Assembly: GCA_028873535.1 (NCBI GenBank)
Contig: JAGWIJ010000021.1
Location: 1 to 35,455, forward strand
DNA from: Pseudomonadota bacterium
Lineage (GTDB): Bacteria; Pseudomonadota; Gammaproteobacteria; Burkholderiales; Ferrovaceae
Direction: 5' to 3'
Length of the DNA: 35,455 nucleotides
Every line of letters begins with the position of its first letter. The first letter of the stretch is position 1. The position numbers and the translations under genes are program-made. Below the pieces are notes generated by a model. That model was given only the letters and a program-made list of their open reading frames with translations. It made no database searches and had not been told where the DNA came from. Of the stretch, positions 1 through 8,703 are shown piece after piece.

Positions 1-251
1 AGCTGCGCGTGTTCGTGTCCGGCGGCGGCTGCTCCGGCTTCCAGTACGGCTTCACCTTCGATGAAGCCGTCGCCGAGGATGACACGGTGCTCGACAAGAA
101 CGGCGTGCAGCTGCTGATCGATCCGATGAGCTTCCAGTACCTGGTCGGCGCCGAGATCGACTATACCGAAGGGCTGGAGGGTGCGCAGTTCGTGATCCGC
201 AATCCCAACGCCTCGTCCACCTGCGGCTGCGGATCCTCGTTCTCGGTGTGA
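1..251 (+). CDS. erpA: Iron-sulfur cluster insertion protein ErpA (3' part)
   Basis: A-type carrier that delivers iron-sulfur clusters to apo-proteins in the cytoplasm, including enzymes of isoprenoid synthesis and respiration. Only the C-terminal 82 or so residues are present; the gene enters from the left edge in frame from base 3 and stops at TGA 249-251. The visible part contains [12 protein letters not shown] and, near the end, [11 protein letters not shown], which together carry the three conserved cysteines of the A-type family (one in GGGCSG, two in CGCG). The segment [21 protein letters not shown] fits ErpA better than IscA or SufA. The convergent anmK gene ends four bases downstream. 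In Pseudomonas erpA and anmK are also neighbours, which supports the call. The start codon lies outside the window. Confidence 0.95.
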   Translation, partial: LRVFVSGGGCSGFQYGFTFDEAVAEDDTVLDKNGVQLLIDPMSFQYLVGAEIDYTEGLEGAQFVIRNPNASSTCGCGSSFSV

Positions 252-255
252 GTGT

Positions 256-1368
256 TCAGGCCGCGTAGATCGCGCCCAGCACGCGCGCGCCGGCGGCACC
301 GGTCACGCCGGGCACATTGCCCGGCCGTCCCAGCAAGGCCTGACGCGCCAGCCAGGCAAAGGCGAAAGCCTCGACCTGATCTTCCGGCATGCCAAGGTCG
401 CGCGTGGTGGCCACGGGAAGCGGCTGCAGCAGGCGTGCGATGCGCTTGAACAGCATGCGGTTGCGCGCGCCGCCGCCGCACAGGTAGACCTCGCGCACCG
501 CCGGCACCTGGTCGCGCACGGCCATCGCCACGGCGGTGGCCGTGAGTTCCAGCAGCGTGCGCTGCACGTCCTCGGGCTCGCGTCCGGCAATGCCTTTGCG
601 CGACTGCACCCAATCCAGATTGAACTCCTCGCGTCCGGTGCTGCGCGGCGGAGGGCGCCTGAAAAAAGGGTGGGCCAGGAATTCGTCCAGCAGGTCCTCC
701 AGCAATACGCCGGAAGCCGCCCATTGGCCATTGCGGTCGAACAGTTCGCCCCGGTGCTTCCACATCCAGCCGTCGAGCAGCGCGTTGCCGGGTCCGCAGT
801 CGCAGCCTTGTGGCGCCTGTCCGGGTGCCAGCAGCGTGATGTTGGCAAAGCCGCCGATATTGACCACGGCGCGCGGGATCGCCGGGTCGGAGAAGGCCGC
901 CTGGTGGAAGGCCGGCACCAGCGGTGCGCCTTCGCCGCCGGCAGCGACATCGCGCGAGCGGAAATCGGCCACCGTGGTGATGCCGGTCAGCTCGGCCAGC
1001 AGCGCCGCGTTCACCAGTTGCAGCGTGTAGCCTTCCTGAGGCTGGTGGCGCACCGTCTGGCCATGGCAGCCGATCACGCCGACCTCGGCAGCGGCAAGCC
1101 CTGCGGTTTCCAGCAGCGTATGCACGATCTGCGCATAGAGCCTGGCGAGATGGTTGCCGGCCAGCGCGGCCCGGCGCAGCTCGTCAGGACCCACCTGGTT
1201 CAGGGCCAGCAGTTCCTGGCGCAGCGGGCCGGGTATGGCCAGCGTGGCGCTGGCCAGTGCGCGCATGTGGTCCTGGTGGAAGCTCACCAGCACGCCGTCG
1301 ATCCCGTCCAGGCTGGTGCCCGACATCAGGCCGATTGCCGGCATTTGCGCTAGACTCGCGTGTTTCAT
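256..1368 (-). CDS. anmK: Anhydro-N-acetylmuramic acid kinase
   Basis: Cytoplasmic enzyme of peptidoglycan recycling. It opens the 1,6-anhydro ring of anhydro-MurNAc released by lytic transglycosylases and phosphorylates it to MurNAc-6-phosphate. The 370-residue length matches the family. The ATP-binding start GLMSGTSLDGID lies at residues 13-24, and further family motifs follow (GCHGQTVRH, NIGGFANIT, DCGPGNALLDGW, YLCGGGARN). The frame stays open far upstream on this strand, but the ATG at 1368 is preceded by AGGAG at a 5-base gap and begins right before the family's N-terminus, so the upstream extension is not coding. It is transcribed away from tyrS. In Pseudomonas a murein peptidase gene of the M23 type lies between these two; it is missing here. 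Confidence 0.95.
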   Translation of the reverse strand: MKHASLAQMPAIGLMSGTSLDGIDGVLVSFHQDHMRALASATLAIPGPLRQELLALNQVGPDELRRAALAGNHLARLYAQIVHTLLETAGLAAAEVGVIGCHGQTVRHQPQEGYTLQLVNAALLAELTGITTVADFRSRDVAAGGEGAPLVPAFHQAAFSDPAIPRAVVNIGGFANITLLAPGQAPQGCDCGPGNALLDGWMWKHRGELFDRNGQWAASGVLLEDLLDEFLAHPFFRRPPPRSTGREEFNLDWVQSRKGIAGREPEDVQRTLLELTATAVAMAVRDQVPAVREVYLCGGGARNRMLFKRIARLLQPLPVATTRDLGMPEDQVEAFAFAWLARQALLGRPGNVPGVTGAAGARVLGAIYAA

Positions 1369-1509
1369 TTGGCTCCTGCCTGTCATTCTCGCTGGCAACA
1401 CCATCGTGGCGGCCTGCACCCACGCCGAGAGGATAACAGAACGCCCTGGCATGCCTGATCGGCCGTGCCAGGACGGCAGGCGCCCACGGCACCTTCCGGA
1501 AGACAGGAC

Positions 1510-2709
1510 ATGAAACTCGACAATCTCGCCGAAATCAAGCGCGGCTGCGAAGAGCTGCTGCCCGAGGAGGAATTCGCCGCGCGCCTGCGTGAAGGGCGGC
1601 CACTGCGCGTCAAGGCCGGCTTCGATCCGACCGCGCCGGACCTCCATCTCGGCCACACCGTGCTGATGAACAAGCTGCGCACGCTGCAGCAGCTCGGGCA
1701 CCAGGTGATCTTCCTGATCGGCGATTTCACCGGCCTGATCGGCGATCCGACCGGCCGCAATGACACGCGCCCGCCCTTGACCCCGGAACAGATTGCCGCC
1801 AACGCGGACACCTACCGCGAACAGGTGTTCAAGATCCTCGATCCGGCGCGGACCGAGGTCGCGTTCAACTCCACCTGGATGGGGGCCATGAGCTCCGCGG
1901 ACATGATCCGTCTGGCCGCATCGCACACCGTGGCGCGCATGCTGGAGCGCGACGACTTTGCCAAACGCTACAAGTCCGGGCTGCCGATCGCCATCCACGA
2001 GTTCCTCTACCCGCTGGTGCAGGGCTACGACTCGGTGGCGCTGCGCGCCGACCTCGAACTCGGTGGCACCGACCAGAAGTTCAACCTGCTGATGGGGCGC
2101 GAGCTGCAGAAGCAGGCCGGCCAGCGGCCGCAGGCGATCCTGACCATGCCGCTGCTGGAAGGCCTGGACGGCGTGCAGAAGATGAGCAAGTCCAAAGGCA
2201 ACTACATCGGCATCACCGAGCCGCCGCGCGACATGTTCGGCAAGCTGATGTCGGTCTCGGATGTGCTGATGTGGCGCTACCTGGAGCTGCTGTCCTTCGA
2301 GCCGCTGGAGACCCTGCTGCGCTGGCGGCGCGAAGTCGATGCCGGACGCAATCCGCGCGACATCAAGGTGCTGCTCGGACAGGAACTCGTGGGCCGCTTC
2401 CATGGTGCCGAGGCGGCACGCTGGGCGCTGGAGGATTTCGAGGCGCGCTTCCGCGGCAACGCCATTCCGGACGACATCCCGGAACTGACCCTGAACGCGC
2501 CGGCCGAGGGCCTGCCGATCGCGCAGCTGCTGCGCGCCTCAGGCCTGACGGCCAGCACCTCGGAGGCGCTGCGCCTGATCCAGGCCGGTGGCATCCGTCT
2601 GGACGGTGCCAAGGTGGAAGACAAGGGCCTGATGCTGCATGCCGGCACCTGCTGCGTGTTGCAGAAGGGCAAGAAGGACTATCGGCGCATCACGCTGGTG
2701 CCGGTTTGA
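1510..2709 (+). CDS. tyrS: Tyrosyl-tRNA synthetase
   Basis: Class I aminoacyl-tRNA synthetase that charges tRNA-Tyr with tyrosine in the cytoplasm. The 399-residue protein has the HIGH-type signature as HLGH at residues 46-49 and the KMSKS loop exactly as KMSKS at 224-228, followed by a C-terminal S4 RNA-binding domain from about residue 335 ([26 protein letters not shown]). The sequence context of both motifs resembles the TyrZ subgroup (type II, as in Pseudomonas and Haemophilus) rather than E. coli TyrS. The frame is open 15 codons further upstream, but the ATG at 1510 follows an ACAGGA Shine-Dalgarno-like stretch and gives the usual N-terminus. It is divergent from anmK with a 141-base gap that should hold both promoters; I could not pick a convincing one. 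Confidence 0.96.
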   Translation: MKLDNLAEIKRGCEELLPEEEFAARLREGRPLRVKAGFDPTAPDLHLGHTVLMNKLRTLQQLGHQVIFLIGDFTGLIGDPTGRNDTRPPLTPEQIAANADTYREQVFKILDPARTEVAFNSTWMGAMSSADMIRLAASHTVARMLERDDFAKRYKSGLPIAIHEFLYPLVQGYDSVALRADLELGGTDQKFNLLMGRELQKQAGQRPQAILTMPLLEGLDGVQKMSKSKGNYIGITEPPRDMFGKLMSVSDVLMWRYLELLSFEPLETLLRWRREVDAGRNPRDIKVLLGQELVGRFHGAEAARWALEDFEARFRGNAIPDDIPELTLNAPAEGLPIAQLLRASGLTASTSEALRLIQAGGIRLDGAKVEDKGLMLHAGTCCVLQKGKKDYRRITLVPV

Positions 2710-2715
2710 GCCTGC

Positions 2716-2733
2716 GGCGGCCACGAGGCCGTC
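2716..2733. terminator. Possible stem-loop after tyrS
   Basis: Six bases after the tyrS stop there is a 7-bp stem (GGCGGCC / GGCCGTC, one G-U pair) closed by the tetraloop ACGA. No run of T follows on either strand, so it is only a candidate terminator or RNA 3'-end stabiliser between the convergent tyrS and glycine-zipper genes. Confidence 0.25.
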
Positions 2734-2778
2734 GGCCCGGGTGTGGCGGGTAGCGCTGGTCAGGCGCCCCCGTCAGAC

Positions 2779-3297
2779 TCAACGCCACTCGTGCTCGTGG
2801 TGTTCGTGCCACTCGTGTTCGCGGTGCTCGCGCATCTGATGTTCGCGCCACTCGTGCTCGCGCCAGGCCTCGCCATTCCAGCCATACCCGGCCGGCAGAT
2901 AGCCGCGCTGCGGCGCGTACACCGGCAGCTGCTGAACATAGGCCGGCGCCGGCTGGACATACACTGGCGGCGGCGCATAGACCGGCACCGGCTGGACATA
3001 CATCGGTGCGGGCTGCACATACGCCGGTGCGGGCGCGCCATAGTAAGCAACCGTTTCGCCACGGTAGCCGCGGTGCACGCGACGCTGGTCGGCGATCGCG
3101 ACGCCAGCCGCAGCGCCCACGGCGCCGCCCACCAGGGCGGCATCGTGGCCGCCGAGCTGTCCGCCCACCAGGGCACCGGTGGCGGCGCCAAGCACGGCAC
3201 CGAACAGCGCATCACCCTGGTCGGCGCGCGCCGCAGCGGCGCCGAGCAGCAGGCTGCCGGTGAGCAGGCCGGCGATGAGACGGGGGACTTGGTTCAT
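2779..3297 (-). CDS. Secreted glycine-zipper protein with Pro/Tyr/Val repeats and a His/Glu/Arg tail
   Basis: A 172-residue envelope protein of unknown function. Residues 1-25 form a signal peptide (Lys-free start, hydrophobic LIAGLLTGSLLLGAAAA, cleavage likely after ARA). Residues 26-80 hold a glycine-zipper region (GAVLGAATGALVGGQLGG and GGAVGAAAGVAIA), typical of small membrane-inserting 2TM glycine-zipper proteins. Residues about 90-140 are repeats of the kind AYVQPAP / VYAPPP. The last 30 residues are almost only Arg, Glu, His and Trp in a repeated EHEWREH pattern, which could bind metal. ATG 3297 is preceded by AAGGAG. The gene stands alone, convergent with tyrS and divergent from the LplT-like gene. 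Family membership is clear for the zipper; the role is not known. Confidence 0.8.
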   Translation of the reverse strand: MNQVPRLIAGLLTGSLLLGAAAARADQGDALFGAVLGAATGALVGGQLGGHDAALVGGAVGAAAGVAIADQRRVHRGYRGETVAYYGAPAPAYVQPAPMYVQPVPVYAPPPVYVQPAPAYVQQLPVYAPQRGYLPAGYGWNGEAWREHEWREHQMREHREHEWHEHHEHEWR

Positions 3298-3419
3298 GTT
3301 CTGGGCTCCTTGTCGGAAGGCCGCGGACTGCTGCGGCCGTGTTCCCTCAAACGCGCGTTTGCCGGCTTCGGTTGACCGGCGGCCGGCGGACGCGCGCCGG
3401 ACCCTGCCGGCAAAGGCCC

Positions 3420-3433
3420 TATACTGGCGCCCA
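3420..3433 (+). promoter_or_regulatory. Possible -10 box for leaderless transcription of the LplT-like gene
   Basis: TATACT at 3420-3425 matches the sigma-70 -10 consensus at five of six positions and ends seven bases before the ATG at 3433, so transcription would begin at or next to the start codon. No Shine-Dalgarno sequence lies in front of that ATG and no good -35 is visible at the usual spacing. Inferred from sequence only. Confidence 0.35.
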
Positions 3434-4761
3434 TGTCCTCGACTCCCAACCAGTTCGCGCTGCTGGCGCGCCGCCGCTTTCTGCCCTTTTTCGTGACCCA
3501 GTTCCTCGGGGCACTCAACGACAACGTGTTCAAGAACGCGATGGTGATCATGCTCGCCTATCGTGGCGGCGAACTGTTCGGGCTGCGCGGGCCGATCCTG
3601 GTCAATCTGGCGGCGGCCGTGTTCATCCTGCCTTTTGCTTTCCTGTCGGCCAGCGCCGGCCAGTGGGCCGACAAGTTCGACAAGGCGCGACTGATGCAGC
3701 TGGTCAAGCTGCTCGAAGTGCTGATCATGCTGCTCGGTGCGGCCGGCTTCGGCCTGGCGCGGCCGGCGCTGCTGTTCATCGCGCTGTTCCTGCTGGGCTG
3801 CCACAGTGCCATCTTCGGTCCGGCCAAGTACGCACTGATGCCGCAGCACCTGGCGCGCGAGGAACTGGTCGGCGGCAACGGCCTGGTCGAGATGGGCACC
3901 TTCGTGGCGATCCTCGCCGGCACCCTGCTGGGCGGCGGTCTGGTGGCCTCGCGCACCATCGGCGTGCTGCCGGTGAGCCTCGCCACCGTGGGCATCGCCG
4001 TGGCCGGCTGGCTGGCCTCACGCTGGATTCCGCGCGCTCCCGGCGCCGACCCTGACCTGCGCCTCAATCGCAATCCCTTTTCCGAGACCTGGCGCAACCT
4101 GCAGCTGGCCGCACGCGACCGCACCATGCTGCTGGCCCTGCTCGCCAATTCCTGGTTCTGGTTCTATGGCGCCACCTTCCTTACCCAGTTTCCCTCTTTC
4201 ACGCGCGAGGTGCTGGATGCCGACGAAACCGTCGCAACGCTGCTGCTGACCGCGCTGTCCTGCGGCGTCGGGGTGGGCTCGCTGCTGTGCGAGCGTCTGT
4301 CGCGCCGCGGCCTGAACCTGGGGCTGGTCCCCTTCGGACTGGCCGGCATGACCCTGCTGGCCTTCGCGCTGGCGGCCATCGCCGGCGGCACCGCTGCCTC
4401 GGGCGGCGGCCTGCGCGATGTCGCCGACTTCCTGCATGCGGGCGGCGGCCGCGTGCTGGCGGTGCTGGTCGCCATGGGCGTGTTCTGCGGCCTCTACATC
4501 GTGCCCCTGTATGCGCTGATCCAGTCGCGTGCCGACCACCGTCAGATCTCGCGCATCATCGCCGCCAACAACGTGCTCAATGCGCTGGCCATGGTGCTGT
4601 CGGCGCTGCTGGCGATGGCGCTGTTCCAGCAGCACGCCGGCATCGGCGACGTGTTCCTGGTCTGCGCCGCGGCCACAGCGCTGTTCCTGGTGGCCTTGTG
4701 CCTGCTGGCGCCGGAGTATCCGCGCGCGCTGGCTGCGTGGTGGCGCCGGGGGCCGGCCTGA
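3433..4761 (+). CDS. MFS transporter, LplT-like (lysophospholipid carrier family)
   Basis: Inner-membrane major facilitator protein of 442 residues with about twelve hydrophobic segments. The opening FFVTQFLGALNDNVFKNAM is diagnostic of the LplT/Aas branch, whose members flip lysophospholipids across the inner membrane for re-acylation. In E. coli LplT (397 residues) works with the acyltransferase Aas, and in some bacteria the two are fused. Here neither a fused acyltransferase domain nor an aas gene is seen; the next gene is a MATE exporter that overlaps this one. The family assignment is good, while the substrate is inferred. The start at 3433 is the first Met of the conserved region and may be leaderless, as a TATACT box lies seven bases upstream. 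Confidence 0.85.
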   Translation: MSSTPNQFALLARRRFLPFFVTQFLGALNDNVFKNAMVIMLAYRGGELFGLRGPILVNLAAAVFILPFAFLSASAGQWADKFDKARLMQLVKLLEVLIMLLGAAGFGLARPALLFIALFLLGCHSAIFGPAKYALMPQHLAREELVGGNGLVEMGTFVAILAGTLLGGGLVASRTIGVLPVSLATVGIAVAGWLASRWIPRAPGADPDLRLNRNPFSETWRNLQLAARDRTMLLALLANSWFWFYGATFLTQFPSFTREVLDADETVATLLLTALSCGVGVGSLLCERLSRRGLNLGLVPFGLAGMTLLAFALAAIAGGTAASGGGLRDVADFLHAGGGRVLAVLVAMGVFCGLYIVPLYALIQSRADHRQISRIIAANNVLNALAMVLSALLAMALFQQHAGIGDVFLVCAAATALFLVALCLLAPEYPRALAAWWRRGPA

Positions 4762-6239
4762 GCGCGCCGCCAGCCGACGGCAGCGCCGCGCCACACGATC
4801 GTTCGGCTGCGCCGGCAGGCCCTGACGGCAGTCCCCGGCGCCAGTTGCCGGCGCTGCGCGTCGACGCGCACGGACATCGCCACGTCGACCTCGGCGCCGT
4901 GCTGGCGCTGGCCTGGCCGATGTTTCTCAATGCTGCCGTCCAGGTGGTCCTCAACCTCACCGACACCTGGTTCGTGTCGCATCTCTCGACCACGGCGACC
5001 GCCGCCATCGGCGCGGTCTACTTCCTGGTGATGGTGTTCATCCTGCTGTTCGGTGGCATCGGCATGGGTGCGCAGACCCTGGTCGCTCAGGCCTGGGGCG
5101 CAGGCGATGCCGCGGCGGCGACGCGTTTCACCTGGGCGGCGATCTGGGCCTCGCTCGCCAGCCTGCCCCTGCTGTGGTGGATCGGCGACCTCGGTCCTGC
5201 GCTGCTCGCGCCGTTCGCGCTCGAGCCTGCCATCGCGCGTGACGCGCTGGCCTTCTGGGGGCCGCGCCTGCACGGCGGTGTGCTGGCGGTGCTGCTGTTC
5301 GTGTTCTCGAGCTTCTACAACGGCATCGGGCGTCCGCGCATCACGCTCGCGATCATGGTGCTCACCGCGCTCGCCAACGCGGTGCTGAATGCCGTGCTGA
5401 TCCGCGGCATGGGGCTGGGCATTGCCGGCTCGGCGATGGCCACCTCGGCCGCGCAGGGCATCGGTGCCGCGCTGGGCTTCGCCGCCTTCCTGTTCGCCAA
5501 TCCCGCCGGCGCGCAGGCGGCACGCCGGCTGTGGCGGCCGCATCTGGCCGATCTGCGGCGCGTGTTTGCCATCGGCGTTCCCACCGGCCTGTTCCCGGCC
5601 GTCGACGTCACCGGCTTCGCGCTGTTCCAGATGATGATGGCCAGTCTGGGCGTGGTCGATGGCGCTGCCACCCAGCTGGTGATGATGCTGACTTCGGTCG
5701 CCTACCTGCCCGCCATCGGCATTGGCCTGGCCGGCACCACCCTGGTCGGCCAGTCGATCGGCGCTGGCGAGCCGGCCTGGGCGATGCGCCTGGGCACACG
5801 CATCATCGGCCTCGGCGTGCTCTACATGGGAGGCCTGGGCGTGCTGTTCGCGCTGGCCGGCCATCCCCTGCTGGCCTTCTTCCTGGCGCCCGACATGCCG
5901 CAGGCGCGCGTCACGCTGCAGCTGGCGGAACGCCTGCTGTGGATCGCCGCCGCCTACCAGCTGTTCGATGCGGTCAATCTATGTAGCGCCTTCTGCCTGC
6001 GCGGTGCCGGCGATGTGCGCTGGCCCACGCTGTACCTGCTGCTGGCGAGCTGGCTGGTGTTCATGCCGCTGACCCACGCCCTGTCCTTCGCGCCCGGCCA
6101 CGGCTATGTCGCCTTCCTGCCCCAGCTGGGCTGGGGCGCCGCCGGCGGCTGGACGGCGGCGCTGGTCTACATCCTGCTGCTGGCAGTGATCCTGTTCGCG
6201 CGCTGGCGTTCCGGCGCCTGGCAGCACATCCGCGTGTAG
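4740..6239 (+). CDS. MATE family multidrug/cation efflux transporter
   Basis: Inner-membrane exporter of the multidrug and toxic compound extrusion family, which expels cationic drugs or metabolites in exchange for Na+ or H+. Twelve hydrophobic segments can be traced, beginning LALAWPMFLNAAVQVVLNLTDTWFV, and the second half repeats the pattern (FAIGVPTGLFPAVDVTGFALF), as expected for two MatE domains. The start is uncertain: no ATG precedes the first membrane segment. GTG codons at 4737 and 4740 overlap the preceding gene by 22-25 bases and give 499-500 residues; a TTG at 4845 gives 464, nearer the family norm of about 450. The ATG at 4920 would cut the first segment. Overlap with the LplT-like gene suggests translational coupling. 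The stop lies one base from the convergent PNPOx-like gene. Confidence 0.85.
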   Translation: MAPGAGLSAPPADGSAAPHDRSAAPAGPDGSPRRQLPALRVDAHGHRHVDLGAVLALAWPMFLNAAVQVVLNLTDTWFVSHLSTTATAAIGAVYFLVMVFILLFGGIGMGAQTLVAQAWGAGDAAAATRFTWAAIWASLASLPLLWWIGDLGPALLAPFALEPAIARDALAFWGPRLHGGVLAVLLFVFSSFYNGIGRPRITLAIMVLTALANAVLNAVLIRGMGLGIAGSAMATSAAQGIGAALGFAAFLFANPAGAQAARRLWRPHLADLRRVFAIGVPTGLFPAVDVTGFALFQMMMASLGVVDGAATQLVMMLTSVAYLPAIGIGLAGTTLVGQSIGAGEPAWAMRLGTRIIGLGVLYMGGLGVLFALAGHPLLAFFLAPDMPQARVTLQLAERLLWIAAAYQLFDAVNLCSAFCLRGAGDVRWPTLYLLLASWLVFMPLTHALSFAPGHGYVAFLPQLGWGAAGGWTAALVYILLLAVILFARWRSGAWQHIRV

Positions 6240-6240
6240 T

Positions 6241-6789
6241 TCAGCGCGAACCGCGCAGCGCGGTGCAATGCCAGCGGCCATCGCGCCAGGCCCAGGCCTG
6301 CTGGCGATGGGGATCGCATGCGAGTTCGAGATGATCGACCGCGTGGACCTGGCAGCCCACCAGCACGAAGTCGTCGACCGGTTCCGTCAGCGCTTGTGCC
6401 GGCCGCAGGCTCAGCCATTCCGCCTGCCCGGCGGCGCCGCGCGCGCGCCACAGCTGGCGCCGCAGTTGCTGCCATTCCCCGGGCGCATCGGCGCCGTGGC
6501 ACTGCGCCGTCACGGCCAGGCGGAACTGCTCGCGCGTGCAGGGCAGGTACCACGCCAGCTCGGCGCGTGGCAGGTGTGCCAGTTCGGCGCACTTGCCGCT
6601 GGCGCGATGGGTGAGCAGCAGCAGGGCGTGCGCTGGGCCGAAGCCGCGAAACACCACCGTGCGGTTGCGCGGTGCCCCATCCAGACCGAGCGTGGCCAGC
6701 TGGAGATAACGCGAGGCTGGCACGTCGGCGCCGGCCATCAGCGCCTGCTCGATGCGCTCGCGCCAGGGCGGTGCCTCAGCTGCCGGCAA
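6241..6789 (-). CDS. Pyridoxamine 5'-phosphate oxidase-related FMN-binding protein (Alr4036 type)
   Basis: A 182-residue flavoprotein with the split-barrel fold of PNP oxidases. The signature [12 protein letters not shown]...[24 protein letters not shown] fits the Alr4036-like N-terminal domain, and the centre ([31 protein letters not shown]) matches the FMN-contact region. Its substrate is not known, and it lacks the C-terminal dimerisation motif of true PdxH. The start is a TTG at 6789 that overlaps the aldo/keto reductase gene by 14 bases; GAGG lies about six bases before it. The next ATG, at 6738, would remove the conserved PPWRERI segment, so the TTG is preferred. It is last in the string that begins with the LpxL-like gene. 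Confidence 0.8.
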   Translation of the reverse strand: MPAAEAPPWRERIEQALMAGADVPASRYLQLATLGLDGAPRNRTVVFRGFGPAHALLLLTHRASGKCAELAHLPRAELAWYLPCTREQFRLAVTAQCHGADAPGEWQQLRRQLWRARGAAGQAEWLSLRPAQALTEPVDDFVLVGCQVHAVDHLELACDPHRQQAWAWRDGRWHCTALRGSR

Positions 6790-7741
6790 GAGCCGCCTCG
6801 ATGCGTGCCTTGAAGGCGGCGTCGATGCGCCCGGCGATGTCGGCCGCCGCCATGTTCTCGTGCACCTGTGCCACGCGGCTGGCGCCGGTGATCACGGTGC
6901 TCACCAGCGGATTGCACAGGCACCAGGCCAACGCCAGTTGCGCCAGCGTGCAGCCGGCCTCCGCTGCCAGCGGACGCAGGCGCTCGACGGCCTGGCGCCG
7001 TGCCGTGTCGCCCAGTTCGCCCTGCAGCCATTCGTAGCCCTGGAGGCTGGCACGGCTGTCGGCCGGAATGCCGTCGCGGTACTTGCCGCTCAGCAGGCCG
7101 GATGCCAGCGGACTCCAGGTGGTCAGGCCCAGGCCGACGTGCTCGTAGAGACGTGCGTATTCGATCTCGACGCGTTCGCGATGGAACAGGTTGTACTGCG
7201 GCTGCTCCATGAGCGGCTTGTGCAGGTGATGGCGCTCGGCGATCTCGAAGGCGGCCATGATGTCGGCCGCCGGCCATTCCGAGGTGCCCCAGTACAGCGC
7301 ATCGCCGCGCGCGACCATGTCGTGCATCGACCAGACCGTTTCCTCGATCGGCGTGTGCGGATCCGGGCGATGGCAGAACACCAGGTCCAGGTAGTCCAGG
7401 CCGAAGCGGCGCAGGCTGCCTTCGATGGCATTGCGCAGATACTTGCGGTTGAGCGTGTGGTGGCGGTTGGGGCCTTCGTGCAGGCCCCAGAAGAACTTGC
7501 TCGAGACGATGTAGGCGTCACGCGACCAGCCCAGCCGGCGCAGCGCCTCGCCCATCAGCTCTTCGGAGCGCCCGGCGGCGTAGACCTCGGCGTTGTCGAA
7601 AAAATTGACCCCGGCATCGCGCGCTGCAGCCATGCATTCGACGGCGGCGTCGACATCGACCTGCTTGCCGTAGCTGACCCAGGAACCGATCGAGAGCTCA
7701 CTGACCTGCAGGCCGGAGCGGCCGAGCTGGCGGTATTTCAT
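6776..7741 (-). CDS. Aldo/keto reductase, Kv-beta/YghZ-like
   Basis: NADPH-dependent reductase of 321 residues with the (beta/alpha)8 aldo/keto reductase fold. The catalytic tetrad is visible as D49, Y54, K82 and H124 ([26 protein letters not shown]). Sequence around [28 protein letters not shown] and [15 protein letters not shown] places it with the potassium-channel beta-subunit-like branch (E. coli YghZ, AKR14), which reduces small aldehydes such as methylglyoxal. The natural substrate is not known here. ATG 7741 has AAGGAG upstream. The gene starts inside the 3' end of xerC (44-base overlap) and its end overlaps the PNPOx-like gene, so it is probably co-transcribed with both. Confidence 0.92.
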   Translation of the reverse strand: MKYRQLGRSGLQVSELSIGSWVSYGKQVDVDAAVECMAAARDAGVNFFDNAEVYAAGRSEELMGEALRRLGWSRDAYIVSSKFFWGLHEGPNRHHTLNRKYLRNAIEGSLRRFGLDYLDLVFCHRPDPHTPIEETVWSMHDMVARGDALYWGTSEWPAADIMAAFEIAERHHLHKPLMEQPQYNLFHRERVEIEYARLYEHVGLGLTTWSPLASGLLSGKYRDGIPADSRASLQGYEWLQGELGDTARRQAVERLRPLAAEAGCTLAQLALAWCLCNPLVSTVITGASRVAQVHENMAAADIAGRIDAAFKARIEAALAGS

Positions 7742-8702
7742 GGTCTTCTTCTCCTTGGGTGCCGGTGCGGCGTGCGCGCGGATGAGCCGCATCGTAGGCC
7801 TGCGCCAGGTGCTGGAAATCCAGATGGGTGTAGATCTGCGTGGATGCGATGCTGGCGTGACCGAGAAGTTCCTGCACGGCGCGCAGGTCGGCGCTGGACT
7901 GCAGCACGTGCGAGGCGCAGGAGTGGCGCAGCATGTGCGGGTGGACGCGCGCCGGCAGGCCCAGGCGCCTGCCGCGGCGCGCCAGCCGCTCCTGCACCGT
8001 GCGCGGCCGCACGCGCTGGCCACGCCGGCCCAGGAAAACGGCATTCTCCGTGGCTGCCGGCAGCAGCAGCGCGCGCGCGCCGAGCCAGCGCTGCAGGGCC
8101 GCACAGGCGGCGCCGCCGACCGGCACCGTGCGCGTGCGCTGGCCTTTGCCCAGCACCGTCACCAGACCCTGCGCGAGGTCGAGGCGGTCGAGATCCAGGC
8201 CCACCAGTTCGGCCAGCCGCAGGCCCGAGGAATAGAGCAGTTCGAACATCGCGTCGTCCTGGCGCGACAGCAGCGTCTCGATGTCGCCGGCGTCGGCCTG
8301 GTCGTCAGCGTCAGCGTCGGCGCTGGACTGCGCGTCCGCCTGGACCAGCCGGCTGGCCGCTTCCACGCCCAGCACGCCGGGCAGGCGCCTGGGACTGCGT
8401 GGCGCGCGCAAGCCGCGCGCCGGCTGTTCGGCGAGCACGCCGCAGCGCACAGCCCAGGTGAAAAAGGTGCGCCAGGCCGCCAGCCGGCGCGCCACCGAAC
8501 GGCCGGAAAGGCCGCCGGCGTGGGCGCGCGCGAGTTCGCGCCGCAGCCCGGGCGTGTCGACGGCCACAGGGCCCTGCGGGAAGGCCAGTGCCAGGATCTG
8601 CAGCTCGCGCTGGTAGGCGCTGACGGTCAGCGGCGACAGCCGGCGCCGATGGGCAAGCTCGGCCAGGAACTGCGGGACCAGGATTTGCCAGGTCCGGTCC
8701 AT
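7698..8702 (-). CDS. xerC: Tyrosine recombinase XerC with an acidic insertion
   Basis: Site-specific recombinase that with XerD resolves chromosome dimers at dif. The 334-residue protein has the N-terminal SAM-like core-binding domain (about 1-105) and the catalytic domain with the full set R162, K186, H256, R259, H282 and nucleophile Y291. It is longer than the usual 295-305 residues for two reasons: an Asp/Ala/Gln-rich insertion at about 121-146 between the two domains, and a tail of about 24 residues after the normal end near HPRA, encoded in the overlap with the aldo/keto reductase gene. The start is one base after the DUF484 stop. The dapF-DUF484-xerC order is conserved in gammaproteobacteria and supports XerC over XerD. 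Confidence 0.93.
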   Translation of the reverse strand: MDRTWQILVPQFLAELAHRRRLSPLTVSAYQRELQILALAFPQGPVAVDTPGLRRELARAHAGGLSGRSVARRLAAWRTFFTWAVRCGVLAEQPARGLRAPRSPRRLPGVLGVEAASRLVQADAQSSADADADDQADAGDIETLLSRQDDAMFELLYSSGLRLAELVGLDLDRLDLAQGLVTVLGKGQRTRTVPVGGAACAALQRWLGARALLLPAATENAVFLGRRGQRVRPRTVQERLARRGRRLGLPARVHPHMLRHSCASHVLQSSADLRAVQELLGHASIASTQIYTHLDFQHLAQAYDAAHPRARRTGTQGEEDHEIPPARPLRPAGQ

Positions 8703-8703
8703 G

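Noticed and set aside
1369-2403. Minus-strand open frame continuous with anmK, opposite tyrS
   Set aside because: It is the GC-driven antisense of tyrS; the anmK family N-terminus and an AGGAG site mark the start at 1368.
4287-4736. Open frame upstream of the MATE gene
   Set aside because: It lies inside the LplT-like gene in another frame and lacks membrane or family features.
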